A stretch of 64,000 nt of DNA from Streptomyces sp. NBC_01485 (GCF_036227125.1 NZ_CP109435.1:3100001-3164000), one strand, 5' to 3'; shown: positions 40,815-50,579, counted from the first letter of the stretch. Numbers and translations: made by a program. The notes: generated by a model not told the origin, from the sequence alone.

Positions 40815-41831
40815 TTACGACTCCGCCAGGATCTGTCCGACGTACCGTGCCACCGCTCGTACCGCTCCCATCGTTCCCGGGTAATCCATGCGGGTCGGTC
40901 CGACCACGCCCAGTTTGGCGACTGCCTCGCCGCCCGAACCGTAGCCGACCGACACCACCGAAGTGGAGTTGAGTCCCTCGTAGGCGTTCTCGTGACCGAT
41001 CCGTACGGTCATGCCCGAATCCCCCGCCTCGCCAAGGAGTTTGAGGAGCACGACCTGCTCCTCCAGAGCCTCCAGGACGGGGCGGATCACGAGAGGAAAG
41101 TCATGTCCGAAGCGGGTGAGATTGGCGGTTCCGCCGATCATCAGCCGCTCCTCGTTCTCTTCGACGAGCGTCTCCAGCAGGGTGGAGAGCACCGTCGTGA
41201 CCGTGCCGCGGTCCTCGGACTCGAAGGCGTCCGGCAGATCCTCCACCAGACGCGGCACGTCCGTGAACCGGCGGCCCGCGATCTTGCTGTTGAGCCGAGC
41301 CCGCAGATCCGCCAGCGACGATTCCCCAAAGGGCGCCGCGCAGTCCACCAACCGCTGCTCGACCCGCCCGGTGTCCGTGATCAGCACGAGCATCAGGCGC
41401 GCGGGCGCGAGCGAGAGAAGCTCCACGTGCCGCACGGTCGAACGGGTCAGGGACGGGTACTGCACGACGGCGACCTGCCGGGTGAGCTGCGCCAGCAGCC
41501 GTACCGTACGGGCCACCACGTCGTCGAGGTCGACGGCGCCGTCGAGGAAGTTCTGGATGGCCCGCCGCTCGGGACCGGTCATCGGCTTGACGCCGGCGAG
41601 CTTGTCGACGAACAGCCGGTACCCCTTGTCCGTGGGGATCCGCCCGGCGCTGGTGTGCGGCTGGGCGATGTACCCCTCGTCCTCCAGGGCGGCCATGTCG
41701 TTGCGGACCGTCGCCGGGGACACGCCGAGGCTGTGCCGCTCGGTGAGCGCCTTGGAGCCGACGGGCTCCTCGGTGCCGACGTAGTCCTGGACGATGGCGC
41801 GCAGCACCTGGAGCCTGCGTTCACTCAGCAT
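40815..41831 (-). CDS. hrcA: Heat-inducible transcription repressor HrcA
   Basis: The 338-residue repressor has an N-terminal winged helix ([41 protein letters not shown] in parts) and the HrcA core ([41 protein letters not shown]). It binds CIRCE elements and shuts off chaperone genes at low temperature. A perfect CIRCE lies 47 bases upstream, so it represses its own operon with dnaJ. Confidence 0.96.
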   Translation of the reverse strand: MLSERRLQVLRAIVQDYVGTEEPVGSKALTERHSLGVSPATVRNDMAALEDEGYIAQPHTSAGRIPTDKGYRLFVDKLAGVKPMTGPERRAIQNFLDGAVDLDDVVARTVRLLAQLTRQVAVVQYPSLTRSTVRHVELLSLAPARLMLVLITDTGRVEQRLVDCAAPFGESSLADLRARLNSKIAGRRFTDVPRLVEDLPDAFESEDRGTVTTVLSTLLETLVEENEERLMIGGTANLTRFGHDFPLVIRPVLEALEEQVVLLKLLGEAGDSGMTVRIGHENAYEGLNSTSVVSVGYGSGGEAVAKLGVVGPTRMDYPGTMGAVRAVARYVGQILAES

Positions 41832-41877
41832 CCGCGCACACCTCCAGCTGTCGTCCCCAGTCCCCTGGGCGCCTCGC

Positions 41878-41904
41878 CTGGCACTCTTCACATCCGAGTG
41901 CCAG
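41878..41904. promoter_or_regulatory. CIRCE operator upstream of hrcA-dnaJ
   Basis: The site is CTGGCACTC, nine bases, GAGTGCCAG: a perfect inverted repeat with the invariant GCACTC/GAGTGC arms and N9 spacer of CIRCE. HrcA binds it; the arms match the consensus except at the outer TTA/TAA positions. Confidence 0.95.
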
Positions 41905-41988
41905 CGTTCCCCGGCCCAGTGTACGGCCGTGGGGTGCGCGAAGGGCAAGGTCGGTCCATCGCGAGCGTGCTACGACTAGCGTCGCGGT

Positions 41989-42723
41989 ATGACGGTGACT
42001 TGGGAAGAGCTCGGGTGGGAGCGGGTCGCGGCCGGGGTCGGGCGGTGCCGGCTGCCGGGCTGGGACTGCACGGCGGGGCTGGTCGTCGGGGCGGGCGCGG
42101 TGCTGATGGTCGACGCGGGGTCGAGCCTCGCGGAGGGGGCGCTGCTGCGGGCGCGGGCCGAGGAGCTCACCGGCGGACGTGTGACCCATCTCGCGCTCAC
42201 CCACCCCCACTTCGACCATGTCTTCGGCGCCGCGGCGTTCGCGGGCGCGGAGGTCTTCGGGGCGGTGGGCGTGGACACCGTGCCGGGCGAGGAGCTGCGG
42301 GCGGACGCGGTACGCAACGGTCTGGACGGGGCGACGGCGGCGGAGGCCGCGGACGCGCTGGTGCGGCCCCGGCACCTGGTCTGCGGCGAGTGGACCCTCG
42401 ATCTGGGCGGCGGCCGGCAGGTCCTGCTGGCGAACGTCGGCCCCGGCCACACCGCGCACGACCTGGCGGTCCTGGTCCCGGGCGACCCTGCGGACCCCGG
42501 CTCGCCGGAGGTGGTGTTCTGCGGGGACCTGGTCGAGGAGTCCGGCGAGCCCCAGGCCGGGCCCGACGCCGTCCCGTCCCGCTGGCCGGCCGCCCTCGAC
42601 CGGCTCCTCGAACTCGGCGGCGAGGACGCGCTGTACGTGCCCGGTCACGGGGCGGTGGTGGACGCGGCCTTCGTACGGGCGCAGCGGGACGCGCTGGCGG
42701 CCCGTTTCGGCGTGTCGCGCTGA
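41989..42723 (+). CDS. Metallo-beta-lactamase-fold hydrolase
   Basis: The 244-residue protein has LALTHPHFDHVFGAAAFA (HxHxDH-type ligands, His lacking only at the usual second place), FCGDLVEESG with the bridging Asp and VPGHGAVVDAAFV. It is an MBL-fold hydrolase of unknown substrate. TAGCGT (41977-41982) ends 6 nt before the ATG, consistent with a leaderless mRNA. The gene is divergent from hrcA. Confidence 0.85.
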   Translation: MTVTWEELGWERVAAGVGRCRLPGWDCTAGLVVGAGAVLMVDAGSSLAEGALLRARAEELTGGRVTHLALTHPHFDHVFGAAAFAGAEVFGAVGVDTVPGEELRADAVRNGLDGATAAEAADALVRPRHLVCGEWTLDLGGGRQVLLANVGPGHTAHDLAVLVPGDPADPGSPEVVFCGDLVEESGEPQAGPDAVPSRWPAALDRLLELGGEDALYVPGHGAVVDAAFVRAQRDALAARFGVSR

Positions 42724-42765
42724 TCGTGTGTCCGTAGGCCCGGCGCTTCTCCTATCGTCATCCGA

Positions 42766-43629
42766 ATGCGCCCACCCGTCTCCCACCACCGCCCTTCCAA
42801 CGAGGGCCCTGCGGGCCCGCACCCTCGTACGTACTCCGCCGACCTGACCCCTCCGTGGAAGAAGCCGAAGCCCGTCCCCGAGGTGGCGGCGGATCCCGGC
42901 CTGGTGGTGGAGGAGCCCGGCACCGGGTTCTGCGGCGCGGTGATCCGCTGCGAGGCGGGCACGGTGACCCTGGAGGACCGCTTCGGCAAGCACCGGGTCT
43001 TCCCGCTGGAGCCGCGCGGCTTCCTCCTGGAGGGGCGGGTGGTGACCCTGGTCCGCCCGCCGTCGTCGTCTCCGGTACGTCCCACCCGTACCGCCTCCGG
43101 TTCGGTCGCCGTCCCCGGCGCACGCGCGCGGGTCGCCCGCGCCGGGCGCATCTACGTCGAGGGCCGGCACGACGCCGAGCTGGTCGAGAAGGTGTGGGGC
43201 GACGACCTGCGGGTCGAGGGCGTCGTCGTGGAGTACCTGGAGGGCGTGGACGACCTGCCGTCGATCGTCGCCGAGTTCGCGCCGGGCCCGGACGCCAAGC
43301 TGGGCGTCCTGGTGGACCACCTCGTGCCCGGTACGAAGGAGTGGCGCATCGCACAGTCGGTGACCAGCGAGCACGCCCTCGTCGTCGGGCACCCGTACAT
43401 CGACATCTGGGAGGCCGTGAAGCCGTCCGCCCTCGGCATCGCCGCCTGGCCGCGCGTACCGCACGGCCAGGACTGGAAGACGGGCGTGTGCCGGGCGCTG
43501 GGCTGGCCGTCGGAGAACACCGGGGCGGTGTGGCAGGCGATCCTGAAGCGGGTGGGCTCGTACAAGGACCTGGAGCCGGAACTGCTGGGCGCTGTGGAGC
43601 GCCTGATCGACCACGTGACCGTGGCCTGA
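42766..43629 (+). CDS. DUF3097 family protein
   Basis: The 287-residue protein matches the actinobacterial DUF3097 family in length and in the conserved stretch RIYVEGRHDAELVEKVWGDDLRVEGVVVEYLEGVDDLP (residues about 125-165), whose Y-V-E-G-R-H-D start resembles a Toprim-type metal site (Glu with a later Asp). Function is unknown; a DNA- or RNA-related role is a guess. TATCGT (42753-42758) ends 7 nt before the ATG at 42766. It follows the MBL gene by 42 bases. Confidence 0.8.
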   Translation: MRPPVSHHRPSNEGPAGPHPRTYSADLTPPWKKPKPVPEVAADPGLVVEEPGTGFCGAVIRCEAGTVTLEDRFGKHRVFPLEPRGFLLEGRVVTLVRPPSSSPVRPTRTASGSVAVPGARARVARAGRIYVEGRHDAELVEKVWGDDLRVEGVVVEYLEGVDDLPSIVAEFAPGPDAKLGVLVDHLVPGTKEWRIAQSVTSEHALVVGHPYIDIWEAVKPSALGIAAWPRVPHGQDWKTGVCRALGWPSENTGAVWQAILKRVGSYKDLEPELLGAVERLIDHVTVA

Positions 43630-43663
43630 GGCCCGGTCCGCCCCCTCAGTGCTCTCGGCCCCC

Positions 43664-44896
43664 TCAGTCCACCAGGTCCCGCACGACCGCGTCCGCCAGC
43701 AGCCGGCCCCGCAGGGTGAGTACGGCGCGGCCCTGTTCGTAGGGGCCGGTGTCCAGGAGGCCGTCCGACAGGGCACGCCGGGAGGCCGCCAGGCCGTCCG
43801 GGCGCAGCAGGTCCAGCGGCGCCCCCTCGCGGAGCCGCAGCTCCAGCAGGATCCGTTCGACCCGGCGGTCCTCCGCCGACAGCAGCTCGCGCCCGGCACC
43901 CGGTGAACGGCCTCCCGCGAGCGCCGCCGCGTACGCGCCGGGGTGCTTGACGTTCCACCAGCGCACCCCGCCGACATGGCTGTGCGCCCCCGGTCCGGCG
44001 CCCCACCAGTCGGCGCCGCGCCAGTACAGCTCGTTGTGCAGGCAGCGGCCCGCCTCCGAGGTGGCCCAGTTGGAGACCTCGTACCAGTCGTAGCCCGCGG
44101 CCGACATCACCTCGTCCGCGATCAGGTAGCGGTCGGCGTGGACGTCGTCGTCGGTCATCGGGACCTCCCCGCGGCGGATCCGGCGGGCGAGCCGGGTGCC
44201 CTCCTCGACGATCAGCGCGTACGCCGAGACGTGGTCGGGGCCCGCGCCCAGGGCCGCGTCCAGCGAGGCCCGCCAGTCGTCGTCCGACTCGCCCGGGGTG
44301 CCGTAGATCAGGTCCAGGTTGACGTGGTCGAAGCCCGCCGCCCTGGCCTCCGCCACGCAGGCCTCGGGGCGGCCGGGGGTGTGGGTGCGGTCGAGGATCT
44401 TCAGGACGTGCTGCCGGGCGCTCTGCATGCCGAAGGAGATCCGGTTGAAGCCGCCCTGGCGGAGGGTGGCCAGGTAGGCGGGGCCGACGGACTCCGGGTT
44501 GGCCTCCGTCGTCACCTCCGCGTCCGCCGCGAGGCCGAACTCGTCGCGGATCGCGCCCAGCATCCGTACGAGGTCGGACGCGGCCAGCAGGGTCGGCGTG
44601 CCGCCGCCGACGAAGACCGTGCGGACCTCGCGCGGGTCGTCGCCGAGCACCTTGCGGGCGAGGCGGACCTCGTCGATCAGGGTGTCGGCGTAGTTGTCGC
44701 GGGAGGCGAGGACCCCGCCCGTGCCGCGCAGCTCGGTGGCGGTGTAGGTGTTGAAGTCGCAGTAGCCGCAGCGGGTCGCGCAGTACGGGACGTGCAGATA
44801 GAACCCGAGGGGGCGGTCGGCGGCGCCCGCGAGGGCGTGCGGGGGGAGCGCGCCGTCGTCGGGGACCGGCTCGCCGTCGGGAAGTACGGAAGGCAT
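43664..44896 (-). CDS. hemW: Radical SAM heme chaperone HemW
   Basis: The 410-residue protein has the CxxxCxxC cluster CATRCGYC, which binds the 4Fe-4S cluster, the GGGTPTLL motif, and the C-terminal heme-binding HemN-like domain. HemW inserts heme into respiratory proteins; it is often annotated as coproporphyrinogen oxidase but lacks the second cysteine needed for that activity. Start: ATG at 44896, because GATAAT (44909-44904) lies 7 nt upstream on the minus strand. Confidence 0.9.
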   Translation of the reverse strand: MPSVLPDGEPVPDDGALPPHALAGAADRPLGFYLHVPYCATRCGYCDFNTYTATELRGTGGVLASRDNYADTLIDEVRLARKVLGDDPREVRTVFVGGGTPTLLAASDLVRMLGAIRDEFGLAADAEVTTEANPESVGPAYLATLRQGGFNRISFGMQSARQHVLKILDRTHTPGRPEACVAEARAAGFDHVNLDLIYGTPGESDDDWRASLDAALGAGPDHVSAYALIVEEGTRLARRIRRGEVPMTDDDVHADRYLIADEVMSAAGYDWYEVSNWATSEAGRCLHNELYWRGADWWGAGPGAHSHVGGVRWWNVKHPGAYAAALAGGRSPGAGRELLSAEDRRVERILLELRLREGAPLDLLRPDGLAASRRALSDGLLDTGPYEQGRAVLTLRGRLLADAVVRDLVD

Positions 44897-44913
44897 GCCG
44901 CCCATTATCCCGC

Positions 44914-44961
44914 ACGTCCGTCACGTACGTCCGTCCCGTGCGTCCGTCCCGTACGTCTGCG
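44914..44961. repeat. Short 13-bp tandem repeat between hemW and the DyP gene
   Basis: Three copies of about 13 bases (44914-44926, 44927-44939, 44940-44952) follow the pattern ACGTCCGTC(A/C)CGT, with a partial fourth copy. They separate hemW from the DyP peroxidase gene. Confidence 0.6.
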
Positions 44962-45018
44962 GCACGAGACCCGGTACCGAGCGCGTCCTCAAGCCGGGCA
45001 CCCTCGGGCCGACAGCCC

Positions 45019-46173
45019 TCAGGCCAGCAGCTCCGCCCCCAGCGGCAGTCCCGGACGCGCCCCCGGCAGGACGTACGCCACCGCCGAGCCCCGCGCCTCG
45101 GTGAACCCGCTCAGCTCGTCCCGCGCGGCCATCCGCCGCTGCACCCGGGTGAACAGCGCCGGGTCCCGCATGAAGGCGAGGAACAACAGGCCCTGGTCGG
45201 TGGGGCCGTCGGCGTAGGAGTAGTTGCGGCGCAGCATCCGGGCGCCTCCGTCGAGGCCGGGGCCGGCGGCGCGGACGTGGGAGCGCAGCGGGGTGACGTA
45301 CCGGCCCTGCGGGGTCTTGGCGAAGATGTCGACGTCGGCGTCCTCGGGGCCGCCGTCCAGCGGGCCGCCGGACGCCCGGCGGCGGCCGACGATCTCCTCC
45401 TGGCGGTGCACGGCGAGCCGCGCGAAGTCCTCGACGCGCAGGTGGATGCGGCGTACGACGAGGTAGGTGGCGTCGTCCGACCACACCCAGCGTTCGCACT
45501 CCTGGCGGGTCGGGTTGGCGGTGCCGTCCTTGAAGCCGAGCAGGTTGCGCGGGGTGGCGCCGGCGTCGGGGGCCGGGGGCAGGAAGCCGGCCTGGCGCCA
45601 GCGCGGGAAGAGGGTGTCCCCGGCCAGCCGGGTCAGGGTCGCGGCGGTCGTCCCGGTGGCGTCGGCAGTGTCGGCGCGGAGCTGGAGCAGCAGGTCGCCG
45701 CCGCAGCGGGCGGGGTCGAGGCGGTCGCCGGGGAAGGCGGGCAGGTCGCGCAGGGCGGCGGGGGCGGGGAGGCCGAGGCGGGCGGGCAGTCCGGGGCCGA
45801 TGCCGAGGGTGGCGGTGAGACGGACGGCGCGGGAGCCTTCCGAGTCCAGCGTCCTGGCGAGGGCGTGCGTCCACGCCCCGAGCGCCGCCTTCAGCGCCCG
45901 CGCGCCCGCCGCTCCGCGCAGGGCGGGGTCGAGGTCGTAGGCGAGGAGCAGTGCGGTGGCCTGCTGCGGGGTCGTGACTCCGGCCTGGCGTGCGCCGTGG
46001 AAACCGAGTCCGTGGGAGCCGGAGGCGGGGGCGCCGGGTCCGTGGGCGTCTTGCTGCGGATCGCTGTCGCTGTCGCGGGTACAGGCGGTCGCGGCCAGCC
46101 CGAGGCCCGCGCCGGCGATCAGGACGCGTCGACGGATGGACGTGTCATATACGACATTCGTTGCCTTAGGCAC
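45019..46173 (-). CDS. DyP-type heme peroxidase, Tat-exported lipoprotein
   Basis: The 384-residue protein has a twin-arginine signal (SIRRRVLIAGAGLGLAATAC) whose end LAATAC is also a lipobox, so it is probably exported by Tat and lipid-anchored. The DyP signature GFKDGTANP, with the catalytic Asp, lies near residue 220. The proximal His is in the later LAVHRQEEI region. Such enzymes oxidise dyes and phenolics with H2O2. The efeUO iron-uptake partners of related genes are absent. Confidence 0.88.
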   Translation of the reverse strand: MPKATNVVYDTSIRRRVLIAGAGLGLAATACTRDSDSDPQQDAHGPGAPASGSHGLGFHGARQAGVTTPQQATALLLAYDLDPALRGAAGARALKAALGAWTHALARTLDSEGSRAVRLTATLGIGPGLPARLGLPAPAALRDLPAFPGDRLDPARCGGDLLLQLRADTADATGTTAATLTRLAGDTLFPRWRQAGFLPPAPDAGATPRNLLGFKDGTANPTRQECERWVWSDDATYLVVRRIHLRVEDFARLAVHRQEEIVGRRRASGGPLDGGPEDADVDIFAKTPQGRYVTPLRSHVRAAGPGLDGGARMLRRNYSYADGPTDQGLLFLAFMRDPALFTRVQRRMAARDELSGFTEARGSAVAYVLPGARPGLPLGAELLA

Positions 46174-46344
46174 GAACGGGACGATACATCTGCGAGGTGC
46201 GACCGGACCGTTTCCCCCGCCCCGTCCGACAGTTCGCGCCCCCGTCAGCCATTCTCCTGGCCGTCCTCACCGCTCTGGCCGCCTCGCCGCTCGCGGGCCG
46301 GACGGCCCTGGCCGGACTCCCTGGACTTCGGACCAGGGAGCACG

Positions 46345-48312
46345 TCAATCCGCCTGAAGTACCAGCAGCGCCAGATCGTCTTCCGGCGGCAGGTCCCCGA
46401 AGTCGTGCACCAGCCTCCGGATCCGCTCCGCGATCAGCTCCGCGTCGAGCCCGGCGCAGCCCGCCAGCGCGGTGGCGAGACCGTCCTCGTCGTCGAACTG
46501 GCGCAGGCCCGAGCGCCGTTCGGTCACCCCGTCGGTGACGCACAGCAGGCTGTCGCCGTGCCGCAGCTCCAGGCTGTCGCAGGTGTACGTGACGTCCTCG
46601 ATGACCCCGAGGAGGGTCTGCGGGTGGGCGGCCGTGGCGACCGAGCCGTCCGGCCCGAGCAGCAGCGGCAGCGGGTGACCGGCGGAGGCGAGGGTGCAGC
46701 GGACACCGCCCTCGAAGGGGGCCAGTTCGCCGTAGAGGAGGGACAGGAAGCGGGTCTGCGGGCCGTCGCCCGGTCCGGCGGGGCCGACGAAGGCGCGGGC
46801 GGCTGCGTCGGCGGCCTCGGTCGCGTCGTCGAGGAGGAGCTGGTTGAGGCGGTCCAGGACGTCGGCGACGCCGTAGCCCTCACGGGCCAGCAGCCGCAGC
46901 CAGGGCCGGGCGAGACCGATGACGACGGCCGCCTCCGGACCCTTGCCCTGCACGTCGCCGATCGCGAAGCACCAGCGGCCGTCGCCCGCCGGGAACAGGT
47001 CGTAGAAGTCGCCGCTCGGCCCGCCCCGCTCGCGCGGCTCGTGGACGAGGGCGCTGCGCACCCCGGGGATCTCCGCGACCGCGCCGGGCAGCAGCCCGCG
47101 CTGCAGGACGGCGCTGATGGTGACCTGACGGGCGTACTGGCGGGCCGCTCCGATGGCCAGCGCCACCCGGCGGCCCAGATCCTCGACGAGCCCGGTGACC
47201 TCGTCGGGGAAGGCCCTCAGCCCGGCCCGCCCGATGACCAGCGTGCCCAGCGGACGGCCGCCGGCGATCAGCCGGTAGACGAGGGCCGCGCCGTGCGCGC
47301 CGAGCACCGCGCCGGGCCAGGGGAACGGCTCGGGCCCGGAGTGCGGCATGCGCAGACCACCGTCCGGCGGATACGACGGACCCGGCGGATCCTTCTCCAG
47401 GGCCCGGCGCAGCTCCTCGATGCGGTTCTCGCTGGCGTGCCAGACCCGGGCCAGCCGCGGCCCCGGCCCACCGGCCCACTCACCGCGCCCGCTGACCTCG
47501 TCCTCCAGCCACACCGCGCACCAGTCGGCGAGCCTCGGCACCAGCAACTGGCCGGTCAACGCGGCCACCAGATCCTCGTCGAGCTGCCCGGCGAGCAGGT
47601 CGGAGGCCTCGGCGAGGAAGGACAGAGCACCCCGGTTGAGCCACTCCCGCTCCTCGCAGCCGACCGGCTGCGGTGCGAGCGACTGCGGCCGCGGTTCGGG
47701 GGCGAGGGCTTCGAGGAGACCGGGGGCGGAGGCAAGGAGGCCGTCCGAGAGGTCCGCAGGGTTCGCGTGGTCGTGCTCGTGGCCGGAGTCGTCGTCGTAG
47801 GGCTCGGCGGTCGGCAGCAGGCGCGCCCAGACCGTCTTCGTCCCCCTGCGGTACGTCACCCCCCAGGCGTCGGCGAGCCCGGCGACGATCCGCAGACCAC
47901 GGCCGTACTCCGGTGTCTCGTACGGCGGTTCGGGGGCGCCGTCGCGCGGGGCGCGGGAGGGGTGATGGTCGCAGACCTCGACGACGACCGCGAGCCGGCC
48001 GCCGGGATGCCCGGGCTCCTCCTCCAGCCGGCAACCCAGCTCGACGTCGGTGCCGGCGTGCACGACGGCGTTGGTGACCAGCTCGCTGACGACGAGTGTC
48101 GCGTCCTGCGTGAGGCGCTCGCCGAGGGTGTCGGCGCCGGGCAGCGCGAGTCCGGCCCACTCCGTCAGCGCGGCGCGGACCAGGTCGCGGGCGGCGCCGG
48201 GCGCGAGGGGGCTGCCGGCCAGCTTGGCGCTCGTGTGCGGGAGCGCGCCCGGGCGCGCGGGCGCGCCGCCGGCCCGGAAGGCGGTCTCCCGTTGCGTCGG
48301 AATGGCCCCCAT
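46345..48312 (-). CDS. SpoIIE-type PP2C phosphatase with ATPase and GAF domains
   Basis: The 655-residue protein has an N-terminal HATPase_c anti-sigma-kinase-like domain (VVSELVTNAVVHAGTDVEL, N-box, and EYGRGLRIVAGLAD G-box, residues 70-160), a GAF-like middle (residues 220-400) and a C-terminal PP2C phosphatase (FYDLFPAGDGRWCFAIGDVQGKGPEAAVV with the metal Asp). It may both phosphorylate and dephosphorylate an anti-sigma antagonist, as in the stress-sigma circuits of streptomycetes. No antagonist gene is adjacent. Confidence 0.87.
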   Translation of the reverse strand: MGAIPTQRETAFRAGGAPARPGALPHTSAKLAGSPLAPGAARDLVRAALTEWAGLALPGADTLGERLTQDATLVVSELVTNAVVHAGTDVELGCRLEEEPGHPGGRLAVVVEVCDHHPSRAPRDGAPEPPYETPEYGRGLRIVAGLADAWGVTYRRGTKTVWARLLPTAEPYDDDSGHEHDHANPADLSDGLLASAPGLLEALAPEPRPQSLAPQPVGCEEREWLNRGALSFLAEASDLLAGQLDEDLVAALTGQLLVPRLADWCAVWLEDEVSGRGEWAGGPGPRLARVWHASENRIEELRRALEKDPPGPSYPPDGGLRMPHSGPEPFPWPGAVLGAHGAALVYRLIAGGRPLGTLVIGRAGLRAFPDEVTGLVEDLGRRVALAIGAARQYARQVTISAVLQRGLLPGAVAEIPGVRSALVHEPRERGGPSGDFYDLFPAGDGRWCFAIGDVQGKGPEAAVVIGLARPWLRLLAREGYGVADVLDRLNQLLLDDATEAADAAARAFVGPAGPGDGPQTRFLSLLYGELAPFEGGVRCTLASAGHPLPLLLGPDGSVATAAHPQTLLGVIEDVTYTCDSLELRHGDSLLCVTDGVTERRSGLRQFDDEDGLATALAGCAGLDAELIAERIRRLVHDFGDLPPEDDLALLVLQAD

Positions 48313-48484
48313 GCGCAGCTCCCCGGACGGTTCGAATGCCCACAGGGTGACAGACGGATCCCAGCCGTGAACGCTGGGTTACCGAACTGGCCCGCCAAGA
48401 GCGGGAACCGTGCTACGCAGGGGTGCGCGCGTGTACGGGTGTGCCCGATGACGCTCGGTTGAGGGGCGCAATCCGAACATCCGA

Positions 48485-48503
48485 GCATGCGCGCATGCGC
48501 GCA
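48485..48503. repeat. Nested alternating palindromes
   Basis: GCATGCGCGCATGC (48485-48498) and TGCGCGCATGCGCGCA (48488-48503) are overlapping perfect palindromes in the 231-base gap between the phosphatase gene and the acyl-CoA ligase gene. The alternating purine/pyrimidine sequence could form a cruciform or Z-DNA. Confidence 0.6.
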
Positions 48504-48543
48504 TCCATGCCCACGAACTCCGCCCCGACCCCGCGCGCCCGCG

Positions 48544-50421
48544 CTACGCCTCGCGCGCTCCGGCGTACATCTCGTCGATGAGGTGCTTGTACTCGCGCTC
48601 CACGACGGGCCGCTTCAGCTTCAGGCTCGGCGTGATCTCGCCGTGCTCGATGTCGAGGTCGCGGGGCAGTAGCCGGAACTTCTTGATGGTCTGCCAGCGC
48701 TGGAGGCCCGTGTTGAGCTGCTTGACGTAGCCGTCGATCAGCTCGACCGTCGCGGGCGCGGCGACGACGTCCGCGTACGGCTTCCCGGCCAGCCCGTTGT
48801 CCTTCGCCCAGGCGAGGATCGACGGCTCGTCCAGCGCGATGAGCGCCGTGCAGAAGTTCCGGTCGGCGCCGTGCACGAGGATGTTGGAGACGTACGGGCA
48901 CACCGCCTTGAACTGTCCCTCGACCTCGGCGGGCGCGATGTACTTGCCGCCGGACGTTTTGATGAGGTCCTTCTTGCGGTCGGTGATGCGCAGGTAGCCG
49001 TCGGGCGAGAGCTCGCCGATGTCGCCGGTGTGGAACCAGCCGTCGGCCTCCAGGACCTCGGCGGTCTTCTCGGGCAGCCCGTGGTAGCCCTCCATGATGC
49101 CGGGGCCGCGCAGCAGGATCTCGCCGTCGTCGGCGATGCGCACCTCCGTGCCGGGCAGCGGCTTGCCGACCGTGCCGGTGCGGTAGGCCTCACCGGGGTT
49201 GACGAAGGAGGCGGCGGAGGACTCGGTGAGGCCGTAGCCCTCGAGGATGTGGATGCCGACGCCGGAGAAGAAGTACCCGATCTCCGGCGCGAGCGCCGCG
49301 CTGCCGGAGACGGCCGCGCGCAGGTTCCCGCCGAACGCCTCGCGGATCTTGGCGTAGACGAGCGCGTCGGCGACCTTGTGCTTCGCGGAGAGGCCGAAGG
49401 GCGCGGAGGCCGTCCCGGTGCGCCGGAAGTTGTCCTGCGTCTCCTTGGCGTACTCCCGGGCGACCTCGGAGGCCCACTGGAAGATCTTGTACTTGGCCCC
49501 GCCGCCCGCGCGGGCCTTGGCGGCGACCCCGTTGTAGACCTTCTCGAAGATGCGCGGCACGGCCGCCATGTACGTCGGCCGGACGACCGGCAGGTTCTCG
49601 ATGATCTTGTCGACGCGGCCGTCGACGGCGGTGACGTGACCGACCTCGATCTGGCCGGAGGTGAGGACCTTGCCGAAGACGTGCGCGAGCGGCAGCCACA
49701 GGTACTGCACGTCCTCGGCGCTGATCAGCCCGGTCGCGGCGATCGCCTTCGCCATGTACGACCAGTTGTCGTGCGGGAGGCGGACGCCCTTGGGGCGGCC
49801 GGTGGTGCCGGAGGTGTAGATGAGGGTGGCGAGCTGGTCCCTGGCGATCGCGCCGACCCGCTCCTTGATCAGCTCGGCCTCCTTCTCCAGCCGGGCCGCG
49901 CCGCGCTTCTCCAGCTCGTCGAGGGTGAGGATCCAGTCCTCGCCCGCCTCCACACCCACAGGGTCGATCACGACCACATGGGTGAGGGCGGGCAGCTCGG
50001 CACGCTTCTCGGCCACCTTGGCGAGCTGGGCCGCGTCCTCGGCGATCAGGATCCTGCTCTCGGAGTCCGAGAGGATGAACGCCGACTCGTCCGCGTTGGT
50101 CTGCGGGTAGACGGTGGTCGTGGCGGCCCCGGCGCACATGATGCCGAGGTCGGCGAGGATCCACTCCAGCCGGGTGGCGGAGGCGAGCGCGACGCGCTGT
50201 TCCGGCTGTACGCCCAGCTCGATGAGGCCGGCCGCGATCGCGTAGACCCGTTCGGCGGCCTGCGCCCAGCTCAGCGACTTCCAGTCGTCGGGGCCCTGGC
50301 CGGACGCGGCCGGCACCGGGTACCGGTACGCCTCCGCGTCGGGCGTGGCCGCCACGCGCTCCAGGAAGAGGCCCGCGACGGACGGCGGACGGTTCTCGAT
50401 CAGGGTCTGTGTGTCGCTCAC
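48544..50421 (-). CDS. Long-chain fatty-acid-CoA ligase (FadD15-like)
   Basis: The 625-residue enzyme activates fatty acids to acyl-CoA through an acyl-AMP. It has the AMP-binding motif LIYTSGTTGRPKGV (residues about 205-220), the YGLTESSAA block, GWFHTGDIGELSPDGYLRI and the C-terminal catalytic Lys region. Start: GTG at 50421 with GGAGG 5 nt upstream; a longer form from 50469 would add 16 residues. It is 275 bases downstream of lepA. Confidence 0.9.
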   Translation of the reverse strand: MSDTQTLIENRPPSVAGLFLERVAATPDAEAYRYPVPAASGQGPDDWKSLSWAQAAERVYAIAAGLIELGVQPEQRVALASATRLEWILADLGIMCAGAATTTVYPQTNADESAFILSDSESRILIAEDAAQLAKVAEKRAELPALTHVVVIDPVGVEAGEDWILTLDELEKRGAARLEKEAELIKERVGAIARDQLATLIYTSGTTGRPKGVRLPHDNWSYMAKAIAATGLISAEDVQYLWLPLAHVFGKVLTSGQIEVGHVTAVDGRVDKIIENLPVVRPTYMAAVPRIFEKVYNGVAAKARAGGGAKYKIFQWASEVAREYAKETQDNFRRTGTASAPFGLSAKHKVADALVYAKIREAFGGNLRAAVSGSAALAPEIGYFFSGVGIHILEGYGLTESSAASFVNPGEAYRTGTVGKPLPGTEVRIADDGEILLRGPGIMEGYHGLPEKTAEVLEADGWFHTGDIGELSPDGYLRITDRKKDLIKTSGGKYIAPAEVEGQFKAVCPYVSNILVHGADRNFCTALIALDEPSILAWAKDNGLAGKPYADVVAAPATVELIDGYVKQLNTGLQRWQTIKKFRLLPRDLDIEHGEITPSLKLKRPVVEREYKHLIDEMYAGAREA

Positions 50422-50579
50422 GACATCCTCCGGGCCCGCGGCGATGCGGCTGGCTTGGGCTTGGGTCAAACGGCCGGCTTCGTCGAACGGCCAGCTTGTT
50501 TAACTCACGAGTAACTATCCGGGCAGGGTTCAGATTAGAGGGCGACCGCCCGGCGCGTAAGGGGCGACAGAGGGTCACT

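Noticed and set aside
46197..46538. A short plus-strand ORF with a signal-peptide-like start (AILLAVLTALAA)
   Set aside because: It overlaps the 3' end of the phosphatase gene and lacks a ribosome site; hydrophobic runs arise easily from GC-rich frames.
44938..48462. A plus-strand open frame of over 1100 codons across the DyP and phosphatase genes
   Set aside because: The minus strand encodes two clear enzymes with conserved motifs; the long plus frame is low complexity.
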